Shown piece by piece: positions 51,541 through 60,522 of a stretch of 64,000 nucleotides of DNA; the first letter of the stretch is position 1; every line of letters starts with the position of its first letter. Position numbers and translations under genes: made by a program. The notes under the pieces were generated by a model that was given only the letters and a program-made list of their open reading frames with translations, ran no database searches and was not told the origin of the DNA. The stretch covers positions 1 through 64,000 of the forward strand of contig JANXBH010000006.1 of assembly GCA_025060695.1 (NCBI GenBank), given 5' to 3'. The DNA is from Caldifarciminota bacterium (GTDB taxonomy: Bacteria; Hydrothermota; Hydrothermia; LBFQ01; DSFT01).

Positions 51541-52251
51541 AGGTTTAGTATTAATTACATATAAAGCAATACCTACAGCAATAGATACATTATAGGAATT
51601 TATTGTAGTTTCGTTTTGTCTTAAAGAAACTATTTTATCAGACATTTCTATAAATTTTCTTCTTACTCCATAGTGTTCCGAACCAACTACTAAAGCTAAC
51701 TTTCCTAAAATTTCAACATCTTCAATAAAGCTACCCCCCCTTTCTAATACAAATATCTTAATATTATTTTCTTTTAAGACTTTAAATACCATATTTAAAT
51801 TATCGTAATAAGAAAACTTTACATAAAAAATAGCTCCTGTTGAAGACTTAATCACACTTGGTGTAATTTTACAAGACTTATTATATGTTGAGACAATATT
51901 TTTAACACCAAGAATCTGTGAAGTCCTTATAATTGAACCAAGATTTCTAGGATCTTGAATCCTATCTAAAATTAAAATCATTCTTCTATCACTTTCTATA
52001 AAATCTCTTAAGTTTTCAAAAACATCTACAACAAGTTCTTCTTCTAAATAAGCAATTGTACCTTGATGCTCATCTGTATTTACTATCTGTTCAATTTTAT
52101 GCTTATTGACAAGTTCATAGTTTATATTCTTAGCACTGCATAGTTCTATAAATCTTTTCTTTTCTTTTAAATTCTCGTATATTAAGACTTTTTTAATTCT
52201 TGAGTTTGAAACTATAGCATGAAAAACAGCATTTTTACCATATATTAGCAT
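51538..52251 (-). CDS. rlmB: SpoU/TrmH-family RNA 2'-O-methyltransferase (RlmB-like)
   Basis: The 237-residue SPOUT enzyme starts MLIYGKNAVFHAI, the RlmB N-terminal substrate domain. It then has LILDRIQDPRNLGSIIRTSQILG, FKVLKENNIKIFVLERGG, LALVVGSEHYGVRRKFIEMSDKIVSLRQNETTINSYNVSIAVGIALY, the three knot motifs. It probably methylates 23S rRNA G2251. ATG 52251 is 7 nt from TAAACT (52264-52259). The frame extending to 52377 runs into the repeat region and is rejected. Confidence 0.92.
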   Translation of the reverse strand: MLIYGKNAVFHAIVSNSRIKKVLIYENLKEKKRFIELCSAKNINYELVNKHKIEQIVNTDEHQGTIAYLEEELVVDVFENLRDFIESDRRMILILDRIQDPRNLGSIIRTSQILGVKNIVSTYNKSCKITPSVIKSSTGAIFYVKFSYYDNLNMVFKVLKENNIKIFVLERGGSFIEDVEILGKLALVVGSEHYGVRRKFIEMSDKIVSLRQNETTINSYNVSIAVGIALYVINTKP

Positions 52252-52264
52252 ATGTGTAAGTTTA

Positions 52265-52650
52265 AAGTTTAGTTTTGAACAATTTAAGTATTTTATAATC
52301 AAGCTCTTAAATAACTTTTCCACATATAAATTTAAAAAAATGTGAAAATGTTTACAACTAAAAAGATTTCTCAACAATTTAAGTTATTGACTATAAAAAA
52401 ATTAAAAACTATCTCAACATATTTCCATAGTTTAAAATAGTCCTTTTACACATATCAAAACAATTGAAAATCAAAATCTTAAATAACTTTTACACATAAT
52501 TTTAAAAGAAAATTGTTGACAATTTAAAATTAAAAAGATTTCAACAGAGATTTAAACAAACATTTCCACAAAATGACTATTGATTATGAATAGTTTAAAA
52601 TACTTTTACACATATAATAAATAACTACAACTACATGATTTACGGTTAAA
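52265..52650. other. candidate replication origin: repeat-rich AT-rich region with DnaA-box-like sites
   Basis: A 416-bp gap (52252-52667) in a genome where gaps are usually below 40 bp. Four sites match TTWTNCACA exactly in the same orientation: 52316-52324 (TTTTCCACA), 52444-52452, 52488-52496 and 52604-52612 (TTTTACACA). One-mismatch sites lie at 52341-52349 (reverse) and 52562-52570. The sites sit in a partial duplication. Genes run leftwards on the left (40745-52251) and rightwards on the right (52668-60522), as expected at an origin. dnaA is not adjacent. An iteron-like or regulatory region is the alternative. Confidence 0.5.
52305..52616 (+). repeat. imperfect direct duplication in the candidate origin
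   Basis: TCTTAAATAACTTTT plus CACATA occurs at 52305 and again at 52477 (172-bp offset). TAGTTTAAAATA followed by CTTTTACACATAT occurs at 52428 and 52591 (163-bp offset). AAAAAGATTTC also recurs in each copy. The two units are therefore an old tandem duplication of about 165 bp. Confidence 0.7.
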
Positions 52651-52653
52651 CTT

Positions 52654-52659
52654 TAAAAT
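52654..52659 (+). promoter_or_regulatory. -10 type hexamer of the lipoprotein-ftsL-ftsI unit
   Basis: TAAAAT in CTTTAAAATTTC, ending 8 nt before ATG 52668. Confidence 0.6.
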
Positions 52660-52667
52660 TTCAAGAA

Positions 52668-53420
52668 ATGAAAGAATTTAGGATAGTATTTTTTATTTTA
52701 ACAGTATCTTGTTCGGATGCTGGACTTCCGGGAAGTCCAAAAGTTTCAAGACTTGAGGCAGTTTCACATGGAGATAGCTTAAAGATTTATTGGAACTCTA
52801 TAGAAGGTGCTGATCAATATAGAGTTTATGTGAATAATAGTATTGTATATGAAGGAAAAGATACGAACATAACATTGTTCTATGTTGATAGTCTTAAAAT
52901 TGAAGCAATTGGTCTTAACGATAAGGTAAATTCTCAATTTTATATAAATAACAAGTTTTATGAAGATTCAATTTTAGTTATTCCTCAAATAGAAGCCTTA
53001 GGATTTATTTTTCCAAAATTCTATATCTATTCAATAAAAGATAGCTCAAAATTTCAGCAATTTACGATATTCTTTTCTCAAGATTCTTCAAAAATAGGAA
53101 AGGAAGAATTTAACAAAGATTCATTAAGAATTTTTTCTTCAAGCTTGTATTTTAACAAAGCTACAAGGCATAAAGTAGATATTTACAATAATTCAAAGGT
53201 GTTTCCATTTCCAAGCAAGGATAGTGTTAAGTTGGATTTTAAGAAACCATATGTATTATGGTATAGCCCAGATAGTATGGGATGGAACAATGTTAATAAC
53301 TATTTTATAAAGTTCATTGCAGATAGTTTAATTTACGAAGTTGATAGCTTAAATGATACTACCTATAGGATAAAGGTTAAATATAAAGTTAGAACTATTC
53401 CTGGTCTTAGATGGTTTTAA
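52668..53420 (+). CDS. lipoprotein with fibronectin-III-like start, 250 aa
   Basis: The leader MKEFRIVFFILTVSC puts the lipid Cys at position 15. The next part (SRLEAVSHGDSLKIYWNSIEGADQYRVYVNNSIVYEG) has the W-x3-x-A-x-x-Y-x-V-Y pattern of a fibronectin type III domain. The rest is unassigned beta structure. It overlaps the ftsL-like gene by 10 bp and leads a division-gene cluster, so a septal or envelope role is possible. Confidence 0.72.
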   Translation: MKEFRIVFFILTVSCSDAGLPGSPKVSRLEAVSHGDSLKIYWNSIEGADQYRVYVNNSIVYEGKDTNITLFYVDSLKIEAIGLNDKVNSQFYINNKFYEDSILVIPQIEALGFIFPKFYIYSIKDSSKFQQFTIFFSQDSSKIGKEEFNKDSLRIFSSSLYFNKATRHKVDIYNNSKVFPFPSKDSVKLDFKKPYVLWYSPDSMGWNNVNNYFIKFIADSLIYEVDSLNDTTYRIKVKYKVRTIPGLRWF

Positions 53421-53692
53421 ATCGCTTAAAAACTATAATCTTAATTACTCTATTAGGTATTCTTGGTATTTTAAATGTCTGGATAAATAACTTGGTATAT
53501 TCAAAAGGTAGAAAAATAGACGAACTGAAGGATGAGAGGGATATATGGTATGTAAAATACATGCAGTCAATTAGTGAATACTATAGGAGGGATTGGTTCT
53601 ATGAAAATAAGGATTACCCTAATAATTCTAATTTTAATAGTATGGTTGGTGATAGTAATAATAAAGCTATTTCACATCCAAATTTTAGATAG
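53411..53692 (+). CDS. FtsL-like small membrane protein
   Basis: The 93-residue protein has a short cytoplasmic start (VLNRLK), one membrane helix (TIILITLLGILGILNVWIN) and a short charged helical stretch (RKIDELKDERDIWYVKYMQSISEYY). That topology and its place directly before ftsI are those of FtsL. The sequence is too divergent to prove it. Its last 30 codons overlap ftsI in another frame by 92 bp, an unusually long overlap; a frameshift or a shorter real product is possible. Confidence 0.6.
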   Translation: MVLNRLKTIILITLLGILGILNVWINNLVYSKGRKIDELKDERDIWYVKYMQSISEYYRRDWFYENKDYPNNSNFNSMVGDSNNKAISHPNFR

Positions 53693-55169
53693 CAAATATA
53701 AAAATTTGGCAAAAAATCAATTTAAACTAAAGATTACAAGGTTTCCACAAAGAGGGACTATTTACGATAGAAACCTTAGACCTATAGCGTACAGTATTCC
53801 AAGACTTATGGTTTATCAATATTTAGATTCAGTAGTTGATTACTATGGAATTTTAAAATATTTGAAAATTAAGGATAACACTAATTCAAAACTGCCAAAG
53901 TTATTATCAGACGATGTCCCTATAGAATACAGGAAGTTTATAATTTCTCCAAAGGAAAGAGGATTATTTGCTATTAAATATTATAAAAGGTTATATCCAT
54001 TTTTTGAAATTTCTCAGAATTTAGTAGGTTTTGTTAGTGATATGGATGGTATGGAAGGATTAGAAAGGTCATTGGATATGTATTTAAAGGGTAGTGTTGG
54101 ATATGAGGAGGTTTTTCAAAGTGCTGATGGAAAGAGATTTTATATTCCTTATAGTAATAAAAATGAACCTAAAAGAGGTCTTGATGTAATTACAACCATA
54201 GATATGAAAATTCAAAATATTGCTTATAATCATTTAAAAAATGCTGTTATAAGTGAAGGAGCAAATTGGGGATTTGTAATAGTAGCTGATCCTCAAAGTG
54301 GTGAAATTTTAGCAATGGCGAACTATCCAAATAGCTATAAAAACTATTCAATTCAATATATGTACGAACCGGGTTCAACATTTAAAATATTTACTTTTGC
54401 TAAAGCCTTAGAATTGAACCTGATAAGCGATAGTGATAGTGTGTTTGTAAATAGAGATGGTATATTAGTTGATGGATATAGAATTAAAAATGTTGAAAAA
54501 ACATCAGGATATATAACTTATGGTGAGGCTTTGAGTTATTCTATAAATTCAGCTTTTGCTAAGCTTGGTATAACGATGGGAGGGAATGAATTATATGAAA
54601 TTGCAAGAAGAGTTGGCTTTGGTATAAGAACGGATGTTCTCTTGAATGGTGAAACAAATGGTATATTGAAAAGAAGATATAAAAATATAGATATTGCGAA
54701 TTTTGCGATTGGACAGGGATTTTCTATAAATGGTCTTCAAATGGTAATGGCATATAGTTGCATAGCAAATGGAGGCTACCTTGTTGTTCCAAGAATTATA
54801 TTAAAAATTGGGGATACTTTGTATAGTAATAGGATAGTTGTAAGAAAGTGTTTTTCTTCTGATATATCAAATAAGCTAAAGTTAATTCTTTTAGATGTAG
54901 TAGAAAGGGGTTCAGGAAAACTTGCAAAAATGGATAATATAAAAGTAGCAGGAAAGACAGGAACTTCTCAAAAGTTCTTAGATGGAAGTTATAGTGATGA
55001 TAAAGTTATAACTTCGTTTATTGGTTTTTTCCCTGTTGAATATCCAAAATATTTAATTTATGTAGTATTAGATGAACCAAAATTTAATAAATTTGGTGGA
55101 ACATCAGCTGCCCCTGTTTTTAAAAGAATTGCGAGGGATATTCTAAAATATCAGACTTTAAAATTTTGA
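53601..55169 (+). CDS. ftsI: FtsI/PBP3-like septal transpeptidase
   Basis: The 522-residue class B PBP has an N-terminal anchor (IRITLIILILIVWLVIVIIKLF), a dimerisation domain with RFPQRGTIYDRNLRPIAYSI, and the catalytic motifs YEPGSTFKIF (SxxK), YSINSAFAKLG (SxN) and VAGKTGTSQKF (KTG). It polymerises septal peptidoglycan cross-links. I choose ATG 53601 because AGGAGGG at 53582-53588 is a good Shine-Dalgarno; GTG 53574 would place that site inside the gene. Confidence 0.92.
   Translation: MKIRITLIILILIVWLVIVIIKLFHIQILDSKYKNLAKNQFKLKITRFPQRGTIYDRNLRPIAYSIPRLMVYQYLDSVVDYYGILKYLKIKDNTNSKLPKLLSDDVPIEYRKFIISPKERGLFAIKYYKRLYPFFEISQNLVGFVSDMDGMEGLERSLDMYLKGSVGYEEVFQSADGKRFYIPYSNKNEPKRGLDVITTIDMKIQNIAYNHLKNAVISEGANWGFVIVADPQSGEILAMANYPNSYKNYSIQYMYEPGSTFKIFTFAKALELNLISDSDSVFVNRDGILVDGYRIKNVEKTSGYITYGEALSYSINSAFAKLGITMGGNELYEIARRVGFGIRTDVLLNGETNGILKRRYKNIDIANFAIGQGFSINGLQMVMAYSCIANGGYLVVPRIILKIGDTLYSNRIVVRKCFSSDISNKLKLILLDVVERGSGKLAKMDNIKVAGKTGTSQKFLDGSYSDDKVITSFIGFFPVEYPKYLIYVVLDEPKFNKFGGTSAAPVFKRIARDILKYQTLKF
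55159..55164 (+). promoter_or_regulatory. -10 type hexamer of hpf
   Basis: TAAAAT in ACTTTAAAATTTTG, overlapping the ftsI end, 6 nt before ATG 55171. Confidence 0.6.
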
Positions 55170-55170
55170 T

Positions 55171-55458
55171 ATGAAAATAACTGCAAGAAACTTTGAAATT
55201 ACTGAAACTCTAAGAGAATATATATCAAAAAGACTAGGTCATCTTGATAGATACTCTGAGCACATTATAAATAGTGAAATTATATTCCAAGAGGAAAGAG
55301 GTCAATATCTCGGTGAAATGATTGTGAAGGTAAAAGGAAGGACCATAAAGGCAGAAACAAGAAGCAATGATATATTAAAATTGGTAGATGAGCTAAAGGA
55401 TATTGTAATAAGAGAATTGAAGAAATATGAGGAAAAGCTTAAAGACCATAGAAGATAG
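55171..55458 (+). CDS. hpf: short-form ribosome hibernation promoting factor
   Basis: The 95-residue protein has MKITARNFEITETLREYISKRLGHLDRYSEHIINSEIIFQEERGQYLGEMIVKVKGRTIKAE, the HPF/YfiA fold. It lacks the long-form C-terminal domain. It inactivates or protects 70S ribosomes in stationary phase. It sits between two penicillin-binding proteins but has its own promoter, so it may be induced separately. Confidence 0.9.
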   Translation: MKITARNFEITETLREYISKRLGHLDRYSEHIINSEIIFQEERGQYLGEMIVKVKGRTIKAETRSNDILKLVDELKDIVIRELKKYEEKLKDHRR

Positions 55459-55461
55459 TAC

Positions 55462-57072
55462 TTGAAAAATTTTTTTATTTTGTTTATACCATCTATATTT
55501 TATGTAATATTTGTATTTAAGCTATTTGAATTTCAAATTTTAAAAGGTAATGAATACAGAAACAAGTCGCTTAGCAATCATTTTTATAGAATATCTATAA
55601 AGCCAGCAAGAGGTAATATATATGACAGGAATGGAAAAATCTTAGCAGGAAATACCACTAATACTAAAATTTTTATCCTTAGTAAAAACCAAGACATTTT
55701 AAGAGAGTACGTTAGTTATATTTCATCTTTAAATGGATATTATTCTGAATTAGTTGACTATAAGAGTTTCTCTACGCTTGTTTCAAGGAAGGACATACTT
55801 GAGAATATTGTATTTATACCATTTGCGGAAAGGGTATATCCATATGGTGAATTAACTCCCCATATTGTAGGTTACGTAAATATGGAAGGTAATGGAGTTT
55901 CTGGATTTGAAAGGGTATTTAATGATAGTTTAATAGGAACTAAGGGTGATGTAATTATTCCTATTGATGCAAAACTAAATATTACTGATAGAAGTAAAAT
56001 AGTTTACAATTTTCCTACTAAAGGTAAGGATTATATACTAACTATTGATATTGATTTGCACAAGTTTATTGATAGTATTTTGTTAAACTATGAAAAAGCG
56101 GTGGTAGTAGTAATGAAAGCGAATGGTGAAGTGTTAGCAATGTATTCAAAGCCCAAATTTAATCCTGAGATGTTTCAAAGGGGTTTAACTACTGCTGAGT
56201 GGAATTATGTCAATGATAAGGATTTAGCACCGTTAGTAAATAGAGCAATATCTGGTCTTTATCCACCGGGTTCAGTCGGAAAGCTACTGACAACTTTAAT
56301 AGCTCTTGAAAGTGGATGGAATTGGAAGACGTCCATGCCTTGTCAAGGAGCCGTGGCTTATGGTAATCATATTTTTAACGATTGGTCTGTTCACTACTAT
56401 ATTTCTGATATTAAAGAAGCTCTTGAAGTTTCCTGCAATGTATATTACTATAGACTTGGAAGGTTTTTAGGTTTGGTAAGATTTACTAGTTTTTTAAAGA
56501 AAATTGATATTTTTAATAAAAAGCTAACATTTTTCCCAGATGAAAACATATCATTTATTCCCGATAGTGCTTGGTATATGAAAAACTATAGATTTATTCC
56601 TGGAGGTGCAGTATTAAATCTTGCAATAGGACAAGGAGAGCTTTTACTAACACCTCTTGCTATAGCCATGCTTACAGGTGCTATTGCAAATAGCGGTAAG
56701 ATGCCTTATCCTAAATTTTATTTTGGTCAAGAAATTAAAGATACACTCAAATTACCTTTCTCTGACTCCACTCTTAATATTACTAAGATGGCTATGCTCC
56801 AAGTAGTAAAAGGTCCAAGGGCAACTGCAGGTTATATAAATTGGAAACTATATATAGATGGATTTAGCATAAATGTAGCAGGAAAAACTGGTTCATCTGA
56901 AAATCCACATAACAAAAAAACTCATTCTCTATTTACTGCTTTTGCTCCATATGAAAAGCCCGAGTTTATTATAACTGCAGTAGTTGAAACCGCTGGTCAT
57001 GGAAGTGCTGTTGCAGTTCCAGTAGTATACGAAATTTTAAAATGGTTGTTATTGCACTATTACTATCAATAG
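55462..57072 (+). CDS. mrdA: penicillin-binding protein 2 (elongation transpeptidase)
   Basis: The 536-residue class B PBP has an anchor (NFFILFIPSIFYVIFVFKLFEF) and ISIKPARGNIYDRNGKILAGN. The catalytic motifs are YPPGSVGKLLTTL (SxxK), LEVSCNVYYYRLG (SxN) and VAGKTGSSENP (KTG). Position before rodA identifies it as the elongasome PBP2. Start TTG 55462 is 3 nt after hpf. The 3' end overlaps rodA by 31 bp. Confidence 0.92.
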   Translation: MKNFFILFIPSIFYVIFVFKLFEFQILKGNEYRNKSLSNHFYRISIKPARGNIYDRNGKILAGNTTNTKIFILSKNQDILREYVSYISSLNGYYSELVDYKSFSTLVSRKDILENIVFIPFAERVYPYGELTPHIVGYVNMEGNGVSGFERVFNDSLIGTKGDVIIPIDAKLNITDRSKIVYNFPTKGKDYILTIDIDLHKFIDSILLNYEKAVVVVMKANGEVLAMYSKPKFNPEMFQRGLTTAEWNYVNDKDLAPLVNRAISGLYPPGSVGKLLTTLIALESGWNWKTSMPCQGAVAYGNHIFNDWSVHYYISDIKEALEVSCNVYYYRLGRFLGLVRFTSFLKKIDIFNKKLTFFPDENISFIPDSAWYMKNYRFIPGGAVLNLAIGQGELLLTPLAIAMLTGAIANSGKMPYPKFYFGQEIKDTLKLPFSDSTLNITKMAMLQVVKGPRATAGYINWKLYIDGFSINVAGKTGSSENPHNKKTHSLFTAFAPYEKPEFIITAVVETAGHGSAVAVPVVYEILKWLLLHYYYQ

Positions 57073-58178
57073 TTGGAATACTTGAAATATGGACAATTAA
57101 TAAAGAGCTTGCATATAAGCAGTTTATCTTTTTATTATTTTCTTTATTGTTTGGATACTTGGTTTATAGATTTTTTAAATTAGCATACATAAGAACACTA
57201 ATCTTTCCATTTTTTATTTCTCTTATTTTTTTACTTATTCTAACTCATATTACAGGTGAAGGAGTTAATAGATGGATAAATTTGAAGTTCTTTAATTTAC
57301 AACCTTCTGAGCTTATTAGAGTTTTCTTGCCTTTTTTATTTTTTTACTATGAACCTTCTGAAAATTTCTATAAAGTATCTTCTATCATTTTAATTCTTTT
57401 AGTTTTAGTGTTATTTCAACCTGATTTGGGTTTTGCTATTGCTATAGCCTTTGTCTCATATATAGTTTATTTTTATTCAAATGTGAATAGAAACTTTCTG
57501 ATCTTTATTGCATTTTCAATAATAGCCATATTTTCATCCTTCAATATTTTAAGTTTTATTCTAAGTCTATTTATTTTAATCACGATACTTTATTACATGA
57601 AATCAAGATGGTATTGGACATTAATAACTATGCTTACCTTCTTAACAATTGGTATTATTACTCCAGTAATTTGGTATAATGTATTAAAGCCATATCAAAG
57701 AGTTAGAATTATTGCATTTTTAAATCCAGAAATATATAGGCAATCTGAAGCATATCAGGTTTATCAGTCTCAAATAGCAATTGGTAGTGGTAAATTTTTT
57801 GGTAATGGTTATGGGGAAGGTATACAAAAAAAGTACGGATTTTTGCCAGAAGCGCATACTGACTTTATATTTGCTTCAATTTGTGAGGACTTTGGCTTTA
57901 TAGGTGGTTTTAGTGTAATTACTCTTGTATTTATTCTAATTTTATGGTGTTTATCTATGCTATATAGAATAGAAGATTTGGCTCTTAAAAGATTTGTTTT
58001 AAGTATTACTTTGTTTTTTGTCTATTCATTTATAGTAAATATTTCTGTGAATTTTGGACTTATGCCTACGAAAGGTTATCCTCTTTTATTTATAAGCTAT
58101 GGTGGTAGTCATCTTATTGTTGATTATATTTCTTTATTTTTACTAATTTGGGTAAAAAATAAGTATTTGAAAACTTAG
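57042..58178 (+). CDS. rodA: RodA peptidoglycan polymerase (SEDS family)
   Basis: The 378-residue polytopic protein has GEGVNRWINLKFFNLQPSELIRVFLPFLFFYY, LFQPDLGFAIAIAFVSYIVYF, FGNGYGEGIQKKYGFLPEAHTDFIFASICEDFGFIG and a late PTKGYPLLFISYGGSHLI, all SEDS signatures. With PBP2 it forms the lateral-wall synthase, implying a rod-shaped cell. mreB, mreC and mreD are not in the window. Confidence 0.94.
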   Translation: MVVIALLLSIVGILEIWTINKELAYKQFIFLLFSLLFGYLVYRFFKLAYIRTLIFPFFISLIFLLILTHITGEGVNRWINLKFFNLQPSELIRVFLPFLFFYYEPSENFYKVSSIILILLVLVLFQPDLGFAIAIAFVSYIVYFYSNVNRNFLIFIAFSIIAIFSSFNILSFILSLFILITILYYMKSRWYWTLITMLTFLTIGIITPVIWYNVLKPYQRVRIIAFLNPEIYRQSEAYQVYQSQIAIGSGKFFGNGYGEGIQKKYGFLPEAHTDFIFASICEDFGFIGGFSVITLVFILILWCLSMLYRIEDLALKRFVLSITLFFVYSFIVNISVNFGLMPTKGYPLLFISYGGSHLIVDYISLFLLIWVKNKYLKT

Positions 58179-58182
58179 ACCT

Positions 58183-58188
58183 TAAAAT
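58183..58188 (+). promoter_or_regulatory. -10 type hexamer of the BNR protein gene
   Basis: TAAAAT in CCTTAAAATTTG, 6 nt before ATG 58195. Confidence 0.6.
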
Positions 58189-58194
58189 TTGCAT

Positions 58195-60522
58195 ATGTTA
58201 ATCTTTATTAATGTATTTATTCCTTGGGAATTTAGAGAATTTGAAGAAATAGAAAAGCCTGTAGAATTCTTTCCTCCTGAAAGTCTTGAAAGAAGAGCCA
58301 TATTAAAAGGTGAGTGGTCTAATGTTGGAGATGTATTCTATTCAAATTCAACAAGTTCCTATAGCTGGCAGTTTTTAGGACCTTCGCACATAGAAGATGG
58401 TTCTTGGTCAGATGGTATTGCGAATTCTGGAAGAATGAGTTTTATCCTACCACATCCGACAAATCCAAATATAATATACGTTGCTACCGCGGGTGGTGGT
58501 GTATGGAAGACAACTGACCAAGGAAATACTTGGATACCCTTAACTGATAATTTGCCTGTTCTAACTTCGGGTGCGTTAGCATTTGATCCTACTAATCCAG
58601 ATATTATTTACTATGGTACTGGGGAATTGCACTATTGCGGGGTATGTTTTCCTGGAGATGGATTATTTAGATCAAATGATGGAGGCAACACTTGGACTAA
58701 AATAGCTACAACTGCTCAAGTAGGTTCGTATATTTCAGAAATTGTAATACATCCTAATACTGGTAGGATAATTGTTGCAAGTGATTTAGGTATTTCGTAT
58801 TCTGATAATAACGGGAATACCTGGGTTCCTTCGTTTACGTTGGATGATGTAAATGATATTGATTATAGAAGTGATAACCCAAATACTATATTTATAGCTA
58901 CTTTATCAAAGGGTGTTTTCAAGTCTATTGACGGTGGAAATACTTGGAATTCGGTTTCAGGACTACCCAATTCTGGCTATTTTAGAGCTCATCTTGCAAT
59001 TTCAAAAAGTAATCCTAATATTATTTATGTTGCGTTTGGTTCAACAAATTACAATCTTCATTCATTTTGGAAATCAACGGATGGTGGAAATACGTGGACA
59101 CAGATGTCCTCTGTTCCAAACTACCTTTGTGGTCAAGGTTTTTATAATCATAGCATAATAGTACATCCTACTAATCCGAATATAGTATTGGCAGGTGGTG
59201 TTCATAATTATGGTTCAGGTTGTAATTATGGTATTATTAGGACTACGAATGGTGGTAATTCTTGGTCTGAGGTTGCAGGGAATGTAGTTCATCCCGATAT
59301 TCATCACTTCGCATATGGTCCCGATGGAACACTTTATGTTGCTTGTGATGGTGGTATATGGAAAAGCACAAATAATGGAACTAGTTGGATAAATATAAAC
59401 AAGGGTTTAGGTACATTGCAGTTTTATACAGTTGGAGTAAAGTTCAATGATGAATGGGTTATTGTAGGTGGAACTCAAGATAATGGAACTCCAATTTTAT
59501 ATAATCTTCCTGTTTGGAGAGAAGTTAGTGGAGGTGATGGAGGACCTACTGTTTTTGAATTGCAAAATCCTAATTACTTTTGGACTACATATATTCGCAT
59601 GTGGTATTTAACTAAGTACCAACTTACAAGTTCTTATCCTAATCCATCTTGGAACTATTTATTTTATACTCATCCATGGTATAACTCAGGAGATAGAGCT
59701 GACTGGGCAAATGGACCTATTGATGTTCATCAAAATGGAACTATAATAGTAGGTACATATAGAATTTGGCGCTCAACTAACGGTGGTAGTAGTTGGACTG
59801 CAATAAGTGGTAGTCTTGCAGGAAATAATGGAGTATTACTATCTGCAGTGTTTTCAAGAACTAATTCAGATACTATATATACAGGTTCAAGTCAGGGGCA
59901 CTTCTATATGACACATAATGGTGGCAATACTTGGAATAACTTGACTAATAACTTATCTGCAGGAGGACCAATAAGAGATATAGTAATAAACCCAAACGAT
60001 AGTAGAAAGTTGTATATATGCATAGGAAATACAAGTGGTAAGAAAGTTGTCTATAGTGCAAATGCAGGACAATCATTTACTGATATTACTGGCAACTTAC
60101 CTAATGGTAGAAGTTGTAGGGCACTTGCTGTGGATTTTCAAAGGAATTTAGTTTTTGTAGGTATGGAAGATGGAGTTTACTACTCTAATAATAATGGGCT
60201 TAGTTATCAAAAGCTGATAGGACTTCCTAATGTTTACGTTTTTGAAATGAAAATGGTAAGCGGAAAACTAATAGTTGCAACTCATGGCAGAAGCATGTGG
60301 AAGTTAGATATTGCAACAGATATTAAAGCTGATATGCCTAATCAAAAATTTGACTATAGAATAAAGGGAAATATTTTGGAATTTTCTGAAGAGTTATATT
60401 ATAAGATTTATAATGTGGATGGGAGATTGTATAAGTTTGGTAAGAGCAAAAAGGTGTTTTTAGATAAAGGTATGTATATATTAAGAGTGGGTGATAAAAA
60501 TTATAAAATAGTAATGCATTAG
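58195..60522 (+). CDS. large VPS10/BNR-repeat exported protein with C-terminal sorting-type domain
   Basis: The 775-residue protein has many BNR/Asp-box repeats (WKTTDQGNTW, RSNDGGNTW, KSIDGGNTW, KSTDGGNTW, RTTNGGNSW, KSTNNGTSW, RSTNGGSSW, MTHNGGNTW) and YVATAGGGVWKT, a beta-propeller of the sialidase/VPS10 type. The last 60 residues (KGNILEFSEELYYKIYNVDGRLYKFG ... GMYILRVGDKNYKIVMH) are a sorting-type tail as in the M1 peptidase. It may be a surface glycosidase or adhesin. The start ATG is set by the promoter; the leader MLIFINVFIPWEF is short and uncharged. Confidence 0.88.
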   Translation: MLIFINVFIPWEFREFEEIEKPVEFFPPESLERRAILKGEWSNVGDVFYSNSTSSYSWQFLGPSHIEDGSWSDGIANSGRMSFILPHPTNPNIIYVATAGGGVWKTTDQGNTWIPLTDNLPVLTSGALAFDPTNPDIIYYGTGELHYCGVCFPGDGLFRSNDGGNTWTKIATTAQVGSYISEIVIHPNTGRIIVASDLGISYSDNNGNTWVPSFTLDDVNDIDYRSDNPNTIFIATLSKGVFKSIDGGNTWNSVSGLPNSGYFRAHLAISKSNPNIIYVAFGSTNYNLHSFWKSTDGGNTWTQMSSVPNYLCGQGFYNHSIIVHPTNPNIVLAGGVHNYGSGCNYGIIRTTNGGNSWSEVAGNVVHPDIHHFAYGPDGTLYVACDGGIWKSTNNGTSWININKGLGTLQFYTVGVKFNDEWVIVGGTQDNGTPILYNLPVWREVSGGDGGPTVFELQNPNYFWTTYIRMWYLTKYQLTSSYPNPSWNYLFYTHPWYNSGDRADWANGPIDVHQNGTIIVGTYRIWRSTNGGSSWTAISGSLAGNNGVLLSAVFSRTNSDTIYTGSSQGHFYMTHNGGNTWNNLTNNLSAGGPIRDIVINPNDSRKLYICIGNTSGKKVVYSANAGQSFTDITGNLPNGRSCRALAVDFQRNLVFVGMEDGVYYSNNNGLSYQKLIGLPNVYVFEMKMVSGKLIVATHGRSMWKLDIATDIKADMPNQKFDYRIKGNILEFSEELYYKIYNVDGRLYKFGKSKKVFLDKGMYILRVGDKNYKIVMH

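Noticed and set aside
52252-52377. 42-residue N-terminal extension of RlmB
   Set aside because: It runs into the repeat region with the DnaA-like sites; ATG 52251 starts at the conserved YGKNAVFHAI and has a -10 at the right distance.
52265-52650. CRISPR array
   Set aside because: The repeats are only two imperfect copies of about 165 bp with no regular spacer pattern and no cas genes.
53574-53600. GTG 53574 as ftsI start
   Set aside because: The Shine-Dalgarno AGGAGGG lies within these nine codons and points to ATG 53601.
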